Of a stretch of DNA of 64,000 nt, positions 1 to 10,410 are shown in pieces. The stretch comes from Nothophaeocryptopus gaeumannii (Eukaryota > Ascomycota > Dothideomycetes > Mycosphaerellales > Mycosphaerellaceae), in contig JASISA010000036.1 of the NCBI GenBank assembly GCA_031771865.1, forward strand, positions 1,302,001 to 1,366,000, in the 5' to 3' direction. Below the pieces are notes generated by a model. The model was not told the origin of the DNA. It made no database searches and saw only the letters and a program-made list of their open reading frames with translations. The translations under genes and the position numbers were made by a program. Within the stretch, counting starts at the first letter, position 1; the number at the start of each line of letters is the position of its first letter.

Positions 1-1
1 A

Positions 2-2017
2 CCGACCGCCGCAGAGAGGCATCATCGGCACAACGACTCGATCAGTACCATGCAAAGTGAAGATAGGGATGGCCAGCTATCGCCCGCGATGCGTAGTGCT
101 GGCTTGCCCAAGTATAGCATTGATGGCGGCTTTTCAATGGAAGACGAGATGGGGCGGATTTTGCGCGGTGAGCATGGGGAAAGGGCTGCACAGAGCGGCG
201 CTTCTTCTCCTTCGGTGCTGCGTAGGGTTTCCAATGCCGTGAAGCATGGCAGAAGCTTTAGCGATCGCGCCGTGACGCAAGGTGCTAGGTCGCCCCGGAA
301 TGGATCGCTGGAAATGGTAACTCCTCTCGGCAGTCCCAACCCCCAGATCACGGCGCCGACCGGTCTTGATGGCTTGGACGCTTTGCGGTCGCAATTGAGA
401 CGCGCACAGATCCATATCGCCGAACTGGAAGCCGAGAAGAACGCGCTACGAGAGAAGGTTGACGGCTCGACTGAGATGAAGACTGTCAACAACGAGCTCC
501 GTGAGAAGCGCTCGACCATGGCCTTCTTGGATACACAGCGCGAAATGGTTGTGCGCGAATTGGAAGTCATGACCGAGCATCTTTCGAAAGCCAAGGACAG
601 CACGCAGCCTCTCGATCTCGGCTCGCTCAAGACCAATATTCTCAAGGATTTCGCAGATTCGCTTCACAAGCTGAAAGCCAGCATGGGCTCGCAGGTTGAG
701 GAACTTATGCATCAGCGCAATGAGTTGACCAGTGAGATCGGCGACCTCATCCAGATGAAAGACAAGGGCTTCCAGGAGTACGAGTCTCTATCATCCAAGA
801 ATGCCCAGCTGGCGCAACACAATAACGAACTCATACGCAGTATTCAGGGCATGTATCAAGACAACCGTACACCCAACGGAGGCTTGGCGGCAAACGGGCT
901 TGGAATCACACCTGTGGGCGCAAGGCTGGATCCAACCGGCACTGAAGTGCGAAGTCTCAACCCGGTGGTGACGGACCCTTCAATGCCAAACTTATTGCAG
1001 GACCCAGAAGCCGAGCCTGCAACCGTTCTGACGGCACCTCAAGTTGTTAACATCCGTAAGGGTGGACAGGCAAAGAAGTTCAACTGGCGTAGAGGAGGCG
1101 AGAAGATCACGGGCAAGGTGACCAAGGGTATCAAAGGCGCTTTCGTTGGCAATGAAAAACCGCCAGGCCAATACGCCATCGGAATGCCATACAACCAGAC
1201 GCAAGCCGTTGCCGGTAGCGACCAAAGCAGTATACACAGCAAGCATACCGCCGAGGGCGATTTGAAGATGGCCGGCTATGGGTTCTTTGGTCAGAAGAAT
1301 GGGGGTATGAAGGCAGGCGGTCTTGGTCATCTGAAGAATAACAGCAGCACGAACGTTGCATCTGCTGATGGATCTGGTGAGTACTGGAGGAATAATTTTT
1401 CGAGGAAACACGTGCTGACAAGCCCAGCTCTTTTCGGATCGGAACTCACTGCACGCTGTGATTTCGAGGGTACCGTCGTACCGAGCATCGTTTCTCGATG
1501 CATTGACCAAGTCGAGAGACGCGGAATGGACGTCGAGGGCATCTATCGGAAGTCGGGTGGTGCTGGTCAAGTCAAGCAAGTTCAACAAGGATTTGAGAGC
1601 AACAATAAATACGACATCTCGGACGAGGACCTGGACATCCACGCGGTCACCAGCGCGTTGAAGCAATACTTCAGGAAGCTGCCAACCCCGCTGATCACCT
1701 ATGATGTCTACGAGCATCTTCTAGAGGCCGGCCAGTTACCGGAGAAGGAGAAGCAGGCCATTGGACTCCATGCTGCTGTGGAGGCCCTGCCGGAGGCGCA
1801 TCGGGACTGCCTGGCCTACTTGTTTCAACATCTGGCTCGCATTGTCCACTACGAGTCGAAGAACCTTATGACTCCACTCAATCTGGCTGTGGTCTTCGCT
1901 CCCACAATCATGCGGCCCCTGTCGATTGAGCGCGAGATGAGTGATATGCAGGTCCAGCGCAACGCTGTTCAGGCCTTGCTGGAGCATCACAAGACTGTGT
2001 TCTCGTTCGAGGATTGA
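2..2017 (+). CDS. LIM-type RhoGAP (Rga family), C-terminal part, 5' end off window
   Basis: The frame is open to the left edge, so the first visible Met (50) is probably internal and the LIM domains typical of this family would lie upstream. Visible parts are a long coiled coil (about 380-870), a basic disordered linker, and a C-terminal RhoGAP domain with the arginine-finger motif GIYRKSGG and the helix KQYFRKLPTPLITY. RhoGAPs speed GTP hydrolysis by Rho/Cdc42 GTPases at sites of polarised growth. The frame hides a likely in-phase intron at 1377-1427 (51 nt; GTGAGT, GCTGAC branch, CAG). Its removal joins the linker directly to ALFGSEL at the GAP domain start and deletes 17 residues. The family call rests on the coiled coil and GAP together; the exact paralogue is not certain. 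Confidence 0.87.
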   Translation, partial: PTAAERHHRHNDSISTMQSEDRDGQLSPAMRSAGLPKYSIDGGFSMEDEMGRILRGEHGERAAQSGASSPSVLRRVSNAVKHGRSFSDRAVTQGARSPRNGSLEMVTPLGSPNPQITAPTGLDGLDALRSQLRRAQIHIAELEAEKNALREKVDGSTEMKTVNNELREKRSTMAFLDTQREMVVRELEVMTEHLSKAKDSTQPLDLGSLKTNILKDFADSLHKLKASMGSQVEELMHQRNELTSEIGDLIQMKDKGFQEYESLSSKNAQLAQHNNELIRSIQGMYQDNRTPNGGLAANGLGITPVGARLDPTGTEVRSLNPVVTDPSMPNLLQDPEAEPATVLTAPQVVNIRKGGQAKKFNWRRGGEKITGKVTKGIKGAFVGNEKPPGQYAIGMPYNQTQAVAGSDQSSIHSKHTAEGDLKMAGYGFFGQKNGGMKAGGLGHLKNNSSTNVASADGSGEYWRNNFSRKHVLTSPALFGSELTARCDFEGTVVPSIVSRCIDQVERRGMDVEGIYRKSGGAGQVKQVQQGFESNNKYDISDEDLDIHAVTSALKQYFRKLPTPLITYDVYEHLLEAGQLPEKEKQAIGLHAAVEALPEAHRDCLAYLFQHLARIVHYESKNLMTPLNLAVVFAPTIMRPLSIEREMSDMQVQRNAVQALLEHHKTVFSFED

Positions 2018-2796
2018 CCTGATCAGGATGCTCCGCCAAACACACTCAGACTGTAGCGCTACAAATGGCGCACTTCTGTATCACACTTCCACTCTGGCGA
2101 GGCGCACAGGCCCTACATACCTTTCCTCACATATCGACGCGCAGGAAGTCTCAGCCTTCTGCACGACAAACACATACAAACTTTGGGATTGGATGAATGA
2201 ATGGTTCAGGATGGTGAAACGCGTGAGACGAATAGTGATAGGAGGACGCGGTGGATATACCCGTTGGGGTTGCATAGGAGGTTGAAGGCTTCAATTCACA
2301 AATTGCAATAGGGCATGGAGAGGTCTATGCGGAAGCCTTGTTTCTTTTTAATCGGAAGTTCTTTAGCGCAGCGATGACTCTTTCTTGGAGAGGATTTGGT
2401 ACGAGTACGGGACTGCTCTATGGCCGTCTGGGTTATAGACTCGAGCTGTTGGAGAGCAACATGAAACGGAATGAAGAGGCTACACAAGTTCAAGCTATTC
2501 GCATCTCACACTGTTGTGGTCCAGTAGTACTAGATGACCGAACTCACGATCACCAACATGGTGTCGAAGTACGGAGAATATCAGAAATAGCACCGCGTGA
2601 GTTGTGGGTCACTTCTCGAGCGGACCGAGGACAGGGTTCACGATGCTTGTCCGTAGGTTGTGGTCCGAGTGTCGGCACAGCTTGTAAAGCTGCGACAACT
2701 TTTGACTTGGACATCTTCACCTCCATCCATTGGAAGCGCGCACCATAAATTCCCATCTCAATCGCTTCTCCTCATCCGTCTCTATCCATCACCAAC
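2018..2796. other. intergenic, mdh1 promoter
   Basis: No gene is supported here; the short ORFs on both strands have no recognisable content. The last 50 bases before the MDH start are pyrimidine-rich and end in CACCAACATG, a usual fungal highly expressed promoter and Kozak arrangement. Confidence 0.5.
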
Positions 2797-4027
2797 ATGT
2801 TCGCCGCACGAAAGGTCTCGCAGTCCGTCCTCGGCGCAGCGTTCCAGCGCAGGGCTTTCTCCGCAACCGCCAGCAATGTGAGTATCGAGCTGTGAGAGTC
2901 CGGTTGGCCGGGAGCATGCGACAGACAGGCAAGTGACATGGAGAGCTGACTCGCATCTTTCACAGGCCTCCAAGGTCGTTGTTCTCGGTGCCGGCGGTGG
3001 TATCGGCCAGCCTCTCTCCCTCCTCCTCAAGCTCAACCCTCGAGTGAGCGACCTCGCGCTGTACGACATCAAGGGCGGTCCAGGTGTCGCGGCTGATGTC
3101 GGCCACATCAACACCAAGAGCACAGTAAGATCAAGCATGGACATACACATTGGTTCAATAGCTCAATGGGACACAGGTCACTGGCTACGAGCCAACCCCA
3201 GAGGGTCTCGCGGCTTGCTTGAAGGGCGCTGAGATTGTTGTCATCCCAGCTGGTGTCCCAAGAAAGCCGGGCATGACCCGTGATGGTATGCACTGAGTGT
3301 GATTTTGAATGTGGAATTGGCTACTAACTACAATTGACTAGACCTCTTCAACACCAACGCCTCGATCGTCCGCGACCTCGCCAAGGCTGCTGCCGAGCAC
3401 TCTCCAGATGCTGCCATGCTCGTCATCTCCAACCCAGTAAACAGTACCGTCCCAATCACTGCCGAGGTCTTCAAGTCAAAGGGCGTCTACAACCCAAAGA
3501 AGCTTTTCGGTGTCACCACTCTCGACGTCGTCCGTGCCTCCCGCTTCATCTCTCAGATCAAGGGCAGCGACCCAGCCAACGAGAACGTCGTTGTTGTTGG
3601 TGGACACTCTGGCGAGACCATCGTCCCACTCCTCAGCCAATCTGGCCACAACCTTGAGGGCGGGCAGCTCGACCAGTACGTCAACCGCGTGCAGTTCGGT
3701 GGTGACGAGGTCGTCAAGGCCAAGGACGGCGCTGGATCTGCTACCCTCTCCATGGCCATGGCTGGTGCTCGCTTCGCTGAGTCTCTCCTCAAGGCTGCCC
3801 AGGGCCAGAAGGGCGTCATCGAGCCAACCTTCGTTGACTCCCCTCTCTACAAGGACCAGGGCGTTACCTACTTCGCATCGAACGTCACTCTCGGACCAAA
3901 CGGTGTTGAGGAAATCCACCCAGTTGGCAAGGTCACCGACTACGAGCAGAAGCTTCTCGACAAGTGCTTGACGGACCTCAAGGGCAACATCTCGAAGGGT
4001 GAGAAGTGGGCCCAGGAGAATCCGTAA
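2797..4027 (+). CDS. mdh1: Mitochondrial malate dehydrogenase
   Basis: Four exons: 2797-2877, 2966-3124, 3177-3285 and 3342-4027, giving 344 aa. The first exon is a mitochondrial presequence (MFAARKVSQSVLGAAFQRR, Arg/Ser/Ala-rich) and ends just before the dinucleotide-binding glycine loop GAGGGIGQP. Further signatures are the mobile-loop region GVPRKPGMTRDD with its substrate-binding arginines and the catalytic His in VVGGHSGET. It oxidises malate to oxaloacetate with NAD in the matrix, serving the TCA cycle and malate-aspartate shuttle. All introns are GT-AG; the third has a perfect CTAAC branch point. Length matches the family (about 330-345 aa). The carnitine acetyltransferase gene follows on the same strand. 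Confidence 0.97.
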
Positions 4028-5060
4028 ATGCATGCAGGGGGTCCCAAGGCGATGAGCGGCAAAGACGGAAGGTGTGGTTGCATAGAACTTCTCCATCCCA
4101 GTGTATGAAAATGTCATTATGTTCATGTGAGCACTCCTTTGCGATCGTGTTGTCTTCATCTGCATAGCCATAGCCGCTGAGTCCGACTGTGCGGCCTCGG
4201 CTCGTCTCTCCATCATCACCGACTCCGACTCCGAAGGAAAGCCGAAAGGACGTGATCACCAGCAGCACGCTGAATCAAGCATAGGGTAATCTCAAGCAGC
4301 TGCAGAGTTTCTGTGCGAGTGCAGCCATACGTGTTTCTCCTCAGTGAGCAACTCACGGTGGTCTTGGATGCTCCTGCCAAGTTCCTGCACCGCTGGTGCA
4401 ACGGCTTCCGAAGAGTCTATTTTCTCCCTAATAATATCAATCCTACGTGTCCCGAGTGCTCGAAGTCCGAAGGGAATCTATCCTCCCACAAAGGAGAAGA
4501 ATAGAGCGTCTCCCTCCTCAGTAGTCCTTCAACATCCTTCACATGCATCTCACTACAGTGTTCCAACTATCAGGTGCTTGGTGATTCGCACAGCTCTCGG
4601 AGTAACGACAGGAGGCAGCGGAGTTGCGCACATTTATTTTTGGGCTAGGGCATCCCGCATAAAGGCCGACCCCGTGGGCAAACAAAGCATCCAAAGGCGA
4701 TTAACTCAACCCTACCTCCTATCGACGACAGAAAAGGAGACCTAGTCTGCTCGGCTCATGTGAAGCTCATGTGAAGAAGAGACGCGCACGGTCCTGGTCA
4801 CGCACAACATACCCACGCGTTCTTGTTCTTTTACCGAGGTCTACTGCCCGTCGGCCCTTGGCTGCTTTTGCTGCGCGAGAACGTCAAGCTCCACGTCCGG
4901 CCACGGCTACGCCAGCAACCATCCTAGAGCTGGCTGTAGGGGAGTAAAAGTAGCATCCACCGCGGACGACAGGGTTTTCTTCCTGTTCGTATTATAACAG
5001 CTAGAGGCCCTCGCGCTTCATCCGCTCCTTTCAATCACCGCTCTCCGCCTTCGATTCCAG
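4028..5060. other. intergenic between mdh1 and the carnitine acetyltransferase gene
   Basis: No gene recognised in about 1 kb. Short ORFs in both strands look random. The segment immediately before 5061 is pyrimidine-rich, consistent with a promoter and 5' UTR. Confidence 0.5.
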
Positions 5061-7185
5061 ATGTTCTCGGCGGTTGCGCGACGACGAGCGTTCTGTTCTG
5101 CTCCAACGACTGTGTACCGAGGGTTAGCTGCAGCAGTAGGTTTCTTCTTGCAGCCCTTTCCCGAGTGCTCTTATATCCAAACCGAGGACCGTCTACTGAC
5201 ATTGCTCCTCACTACAGAACTTCAAAATGGCACCACAGCAGAAGCGCAAGCAAAGCAACCTCCCGGCCGGTACGTGTGCCGTTCCTCAAAGATGACCAGC
5301 TCCGCGGCGAGATTCGGACTGACTTTCGCCTTGCCAGGATACGTCGAAGACCAGAGCAAAGGGCCAATGCTCAGATTTGAGGATTCGCTCCCGAGACTTC
5401 CAGTTCCTACACTCGAAGAAACCGCCAAACGATACCTCAAATCCGTACACCCGCTCCTCACTCCTGCCGAATATGAAAACACCAAGATGGCCGTTGAGGC
5501 TTTCATCAAGCCTGGGGCTGTCGGACACACGCTACAAGACAGACTCATAAAGCGATCTAAAGACCCGAAAGTGAAGAATTGGCTTTCCGAGTGGTGGAAC
5601 AATGCGGCATACCTAGGCTACCGCGACCCGATTGTACCGTATGTCTCTTACTTCTACAGTCATCGCGACGACAGGAAGCGGAGAGACCCGGCGAAGCGTG
5701 CCGCTGCCATCTCGACCGCTACCCTTGAGTTCAAGAAGCAAGTGGATGAGGGTACCTTGGAGCCTGAGTACATGAAGAAGTTGCCCATGGCAATGAGCTC
5801 CTACATCTGGATGTTTAACGCATGCCGTCTTCCCGTAAAGCCCGCCGACCACCCCGTGAAGTACTCTGCCGATGACAACCAACACATTGTCGTTATTCGC
5901 AAGAACGCATTCTTCAAAGTACCGCACCACCACAATGGCCAACAGCTCAGCACGAAAGAGTTGGAGCATCAGTTCAGAAGAGTGTATGAACAGGCAGAGA
6001 AGGCTCCAGCTGTTGGCATCTTGACCACTGAAAACCGGGACAACTGGACAGACATGCGCGAGCGATTACTCAGATCCAACCCGGGCAACAAGGCGATTGT
6101 GGAGGAAATTGAGGCAGCTTCCTTCGTAGTCTGCCTGGACGATGCTACACCTATTACTCTTCATGAGCGATCTCACCAGTACTGGCACGGCGACGGTAGC
6201 AACAGGTGGAATGACAAGCCTCTGCAGTTCATTATCAACGACAACGGGACATCAGGCTTTATCGGAGAACACAGCATGATGGATGGTACCCCTACCCATC
6301 GTCTCAACGACACTGTCATGCACTGGATTTTCAACGAGAAGCTCGACTTCGAGAATCCTCAGTTCCGATCCGACATCCCAGACCCGCTGCCTCTCCGATT
6401 CAAGCTGTCCGGCGAGAACTACGCCGATATTGCCCTCGCACAAACCCACCATGTCGGCCTGATCAGCCAGCACGAGCTCCGTGTTGAGGCTTTCCAGGGC
6501 TACGGCAAGGGCTTGATGAAGAAGTTCAAGTGCTCCCCAGACGCATACGTGCAAATGATCATCCAGCTCGCATACCACAAGTTCTATGGCAAAAACCGAC
6601 CAACCTATGAGTCCGCCGCTACTCGTCGATTCCAAGAAGGCCGAACTGAAACCTGTCGAACCGTTTCTGATGAGAGCGTTGCGTTCTGCGCATCGATGCA
6701 ACACCCTCTTTCCACAAATGAGGAATGTAGAGACCTATTCCGAAAAGCACTTGCTGCGCACGGTGAATACATTACGGCTGCCAGCGATGGCAAGGGTGTC
6801 GATCGCCACTTATTCGGTTTGAAGAAGCTGCTCCAGCCTGGTGAAGATACACCAGAGATCTTCAAAGACCCAGCATATGCGTACAGCGGCACTTGGTTCA
6901 TTTCCAGCTCGCAGTTGAGCTCGGAATACTACAACGGTTACGGATGGAGTCAGGTCATTGACGATGGTTGGGGGTGAGTAATTCATCACATCTTGAGAGA
7001 CTGAGATTAGGTTGCTGACATGTTTTCACAGAATCGCGTATATGATCAACGAGAACAGCATCCAGTTCAACATTGTCAGCAAGAACCTCGGCGCCGAGCG
7101 CATGGCTTTCTTCTTGAACGAGGCGGCGCAAGATATCCGTGCTGTGATGGAAAGTGAGAGCACACCAGCCAAGGCCAGATTGTAG
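5061..7185 (+). CDS. Carnitine O-acetyltransferase, dual mitochondrial/peroxisomal
   Basis: Four exons: 5061-5135, 5218-5269, 5338-6973 and 7032-7185, giving 638 aa. It transfers acetyl groups between CoA and carnitine so acetyl units can move between peroxisome, cytosol and mitochondrion. The catalytic His is in GEHSMMDG (His354). Exon 1 encodes an Arg/Ala-rich mitochondrial leader (MFSAVARRRAFC...). Exon 2 opens with NFK followed by an in-frame Met at 5227 (MAPQQKRKQSNLPAG), the typical start of the shorter form. The C-terminus is ...KARL, where ARL is a PTS1-type peroxisomal signal. The arrangement fits the known two-compartment use in yeast CAT2 and Aspergillus AcuJ. An unspliced reading gives a wrong N-terminus; removing introns 5136-5217 and 5270-5337 restores the conserved one. 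Confidence 0.95.
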
Positions 7186-7649
7186 AATATTGCATCTCAG
7201 GATATGAGCGTAGAGATGGGGACTTCGGCGAGGCTTGATCTAGAAAGCGATTTCAAGTATGATTGAAGTGTTGCGGACTTTCCCTATACATTGTGTCATG
7301 CCTTCAAACTGGTTCACGCCATAGGACTTCATTTTCGCTCGGTTCATACGGACATCAGAAACAATGCTCAAATGGATTTTTTGAGAAGGTCAAGTCCTCA
7401 AAACTTTCTTCCGATGTCCTCAGCTGCAGCATATGTCCGCAAGGCTGAGTGTACTTCCTTTATATACTTCGCTGACTATCTATCTTCTTCTGGCCAACAC
7501 CGATCCAGCCTTTCAAGTCGCACTCCACAAATCAAGTTACTTGTCCTTTGTCCGAATCGTATATATGTCTCCTACAAGAAAATGGAATTTAGAACATTCA
7601 TAATGAAGTACTTCGGCTCTTGGAAAGACGACCATTATGCTGGTGATCC
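7186..7649. other. intergenic downstream of carnitine acetyltransferase
   Basis: Nothing recognised. A 137-codon frame at 7291-7704 has no family resemblance and runs into the RING relic in a different frame. Confidence 0.45.
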
Positions 7650-8111
7650 GACCGCCCCCCAGCTGTCCTGTCCCTCTCCGAGAACGCCTCAGAAGGCTGT
7701 CTAGATTGCCGGGGAAGGATTACCTACGCAACTCGCCTACCTTGCGAGGGGCGCCCATGTAATATGCATATCCTGTGCCCAAGCCTGGACTAAAGGCGGG
7801 GAATACGATACATGTCCATGCTGCCGAGAACCTACTCTTCAAGAAGCCCCAGAAGAAGCCTCACAAGATGACTGTCGCCCTCACTGGGAGGGGTGAAGCG
7901 TGGCAAAGAACTTAGACCGCCGATGATGATGGGAAGATGCCATTGCGAGGAGGACTGGTAACGCCGCGACAGGCGATGCGAAGGGGAAGTTTTGCCCGAG
8001 GAATACATTGGTACGGATTGGCCGCTTCGGGGTATGGGTATGCCTATTTCCGAGGAGGAGGAATTGTTTGGGTATGAGCCGGGCGGAGATGGTTCGGAGG
8101 AGGCTTCTTGA
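7650..8111 (+). pseudogene. Decayed RING-finger gene
   Basis: Two frames each hold half of a RING finger. One frame reads CLDCRGRITYATRLPCEG (first CxxC at 7698-7709). One nucleotide out of phase, the next reads HVICISCAQAW...YDTCPCCRE (to about 7827). Joined, they give the full C-x2-C...C-x3-H-x2-C-x2-C...C-x2-C pattern. The gap is far too short for an intron, so an indel is the simplest reading. Downstream, a third frame is protein-like (acidic, LPEEYIGTDWPLRGMG..., stop 8109-8111) but interrupted by TAA at 7959-7961. No convincing start codon was found. An intact RING protein would be a likely E3 ubiquitin ligase; this copy looks broken, or the assembly has errors here. Confidence 0.5.
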
Positions 8112-8310
8112 AGGCTTATTTGAGAGTCACGGTAGGGTCCAATGTACTTCGAAGGGTTGGACTCCGGATAAAGTGACATATGAACTTCTCTTTCAGAAGG
8201 TCTCTGGTATGGTATATACAGTGTCTTGCCCTCTTTCGGTGATATCGTAGCTCGCCCCTAAACGCCTGCGGTTTCGCTTGCTCCCAATGGCTCTCCCCTC
8301 TCAGTGTCCA
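8112..8310. other. short intergenic / convergent 3' regions
   Basis: Lies between the RING relic (plus strand) and the stop of the complex I subunit gene (minus strand). No further gene seen. Confidence 0.4.
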
Positions 8311-8732
8311 TCATGAGCTCTCTGAGGAGCCTTGAGCTTTCTGCTCTTTCTCGTATTCGATGATTTGTCGGCTCCAATATCTTGAAGGGAAGAATCTGTC
8401 AGGCTGCAGTATCGCGTCAGTACACAGTGTCTGCTGGTATATTCGGCTAGCAATCTGCAAATCAACATACCCGTGGCATCTCATTCCGGAATTCCCTCTC
8501 GGCGCTCAAGTTCCACATCATGGCGGCGATTGCGAATACGACTCCGCCCATGATGGCTGTGTTCTGTTTCCAGTTCTCCGGCTGCGAGTACCATCCTCCT
8601 GCTGGAGACCAGACGTGCTTCGGGTAGCTGGAGCAGGCATTGATTAGCGCTGGACGTCGCGATTTCGCTGGCAAAGCTCTACACGTACGGAACCTTCCCT
8701 CCGCCGCTCCGTAGTATTTGTGTGACTCTCAT
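8311..8732 (-). CDS. Small one-membrane-span mitochondrial protein, complex I ESSS/NDUFB11-like subunit
   Basis: Three exons on the minus strand (8689-8732, 8471-8627, 8311-8403), giving 97 aa; the gene is visible only after splicing. Introns 8628-8688 (GTACGT...CTCCAG, GCTAAT branch) and 8404-8470 (GTATGT...CTGCAG) are canonical. The protein has a short N-terminus, the block YPKHVWSPAGGWYSQPENWK, one hydrophobic helix (TAIMGGVVFAIAAMMW), then a charged tail with FFPSRYWSRQIIEYEKEQ. I recognise this as a conserved Pezizomycotina protein and place it with the ESSS-type accessory subunits of NADH:ubiquinone oxidoreductase, in the inner-membrane arm. The conserved-family call is firm; the subunit name is less so. 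Confidence 0.75.
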
Positions 8733-8955
8733 TGTGACGTTGTGTGGGTAGTGTCGTGGTAGAGAGCAGCAGGTGAGGTCGAGTAATCGTTGCGGACTGT
8801 CGGAGGAGAGCACGCCAAGAAGTCGTTCAAGATCTTGCCCTCGTTCGCCAGAAGCAGCAGACACGCGATCATCGACGAAAAGTTCCCCGAGGCTCGAACA
8901 CCACCAATACTGCCGCACCTTTCATCGCACATTCGCCAATTGTATGCTGTGACAT
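8733..8955. promoter_or_regulatory. bidirectional promoter, complex I subunit / mL44
   Basis: A 223-bp gap separates two divergent start codons of nuclear genes for mitochondrial proteins, suggesting shared control. No specific motif can be assigned with confidence. Confidence 0.45.
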
Positions 8956-10410
8956 ATGAAATCGCTACGCCTGGACCGATGGGCAAGTCAATTGCAGCCA
9001 CCTAGGAATCCGCGGGTACTCCATCAGCGAGCGGCCGCGACATGTCCCTTTCCTACACATTCAACAGCCAGTCTACCGAGGAGGGAGCTGCAACAACGAC
9101 ATCAGCATATACAATGGCAATGTCAGACTCAGAGGAGAGGCATTACCAGGAGGCGGAAAGCGAGTACGGCAGCGGCGACGCTACCACAGGAGGTCGAAGA
9201 TTGGTCGGCAGAAGAGGTGGAAACAGCTGCTCAAGAAGATTATTCTGACCAAGACCGAATACCTCTCAACTTTCCACCGCATAGACAGGCAGTCAGGTCG
9301 GCGAAGCTTTCTGCGCTCCATGCCAGACTGTCTCTACCTTCAAAACTCCCCTTACAGACTCTCGCGAGATGCTTGATCGACTCGTCAGTGGATCCCAGGC
9401 CTGGATACAACAATAAACCCCTTTCGATACTAGGGCAAGAGCTTCTGGGAAACTATACAGCGGAATGGCTCATCTGCAAATACCCACGCCTGCCAATCGC
9501 GATTCTCTTCGCAGCACAATACGGTTATGTTGGACCTGCGACACTCAACGCTATACGGGCAGAATGGGGTGTAGAGGCTGCGGCATATCCTGGACCAGAG
9601 GTTGATGCGGGTCTTTTGCAGCTGAAAAGGATGACACCGGGTAATGCAATGGCAGAAGATGGCACGCAAAGAGTAAAGGATGTCAGGGCCGCGTCACAAA
9701 GCCACATACATGGCGAACGAACCGCGAGCAGCCGGGTCCTACATGATGATGAGTTTGGAGAAGAAAAGGACGATCTGGTGGAGAACAGGAAACCATTCCC
9801 AGGAGCACCCATCGCACAATCCAGCGATCCCAGTCTCGTCGAAGCCATCGGCGCCGGTATCGAAGGAGACGAGCTCGAGGCTTCAATGCGGCCCGTCGAT
9901 CTACATAAAGAGCAGGAGATCGATTTCGATACAGAGCCCGTTACCGTCGAACACGCGAGTGCTGGGTTCGTCAGAGCTTTGACAGGAGCACTATACCTCC
10001 ACGCCGGAGCAGACGCCGCAAAGGCATTCCACAATGCCCACATTTTGAGCAGAATCCTGCCGCTACATACACTCTTCAATTTCCAAGAGCCCACACGCGA
10101 TCTATCAAATCTATGTAAACGCGAAGGTTTCGAGCCACCGATCGCTCGATTGATCAGCGAAACCGGACGACTTTCACGAACACCTGTATTCATCGTCGGC
10201 GTGTTCAGCGGGAATGATAAGCTTGGTGAGGGGGCTGGTAGCTCGCTCAATGAGGGACGAGTGAGAGCTGCGGCGGCGGCTTTGAGGTCGTGGTATTTGT
10301 ACAGTCCGCCTGAGTCGGAGACTATGTTCCCTTCGGATGTGGAGGGGGACAAAGGGCTTGGGAAGCAATGGAAGCCGCAGCTTGTGGATCCGGGGGAGAT
10401 TGTGAATTGA
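8956..10410 (+). CDS. mrpl3: Mitochondrial large-subunit ribosomal protein mL44 (MRPL3), RNase III fold
   Basis: Single frame of 484 aa. An Arg-rich N-terminus suits mitochondrial import. It is followed by an RNase-III-like domain (LSLPSKLPLQTLARCLIDSS, LGQELLGNYTAEWL, YPRLPIAILFAAQYGYVG) and, after a long insert, a C-terminal dsRNA-binding fold (LISETGRLSRTPVFIVGVFS...EGRVRAAAAALRSWYLY). In this family the RNase fold has lost catalysis and acts structurally in the mitochondrial 54S subunit. The start is uncertain: upstream of residue about 70 the sequence is low-complexity and an unseen 5' intron is possible. It sits head-to-head with the complex I subunit gene. Confidence 0.88.
   Translation: MKSLRLDRWASQLQPPRNPRVLHQRAAATCPFPTHSTASLPRRELQQRHQHIQWQCQTQRRGITRRRKASTAAATLPQEVEDWSAEEVETAAQEDYSDQDRIPLNFPPHRQAVRSAKLSALHARLSLPSKLPLQTLARCLIDSSVDPRPGYNNKPLSILGQELLGNYTAEWLICKYPRLPIAILFAAQYGYVGPATLNAIRAEWGVEAAAYPGPEVDAGLLQLKRMTPGNAMAEDGTQRVKDVRAASQSHIHGERTASSRVLHDDEFGEEKDDLVENRKPFPGAPIAQSSDPSLVEAIGAGIEGDELEASMRPVDLHKEQEIDFDTEPVTVEHASAGFVRALTGALYLHAGADAAKAFHNAHILSRILPLHTLFNFQEPTRDLSNLCKREGFEPPIARLISETGRLSRTPVFIVGVFSGNDKLGEGAGSSLNEGRVRAAAAALRSWYLYSPPESETMFPSDVEGDKGLGKQWKPQLVDPGEIVN

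Noticed and set aside
1377..1422. Alternative 46-nt intron in the RhoGAP gene ending at ACAAG
   Set aside because: Would shift the frame and destroy the GAP domain; the 51-nt version keeps it.
7832..8179. 115-codon minus-strand Ser/Pro-rich ORF
   Set aside because: It is the antisense shadow of the RING relic's acidic tail frame and has no independent support.
8790..9005. 71-codon ORF overlapping the mL44 start
   Set aside because: No recognisable content; overlaps the bidirectional promoter.
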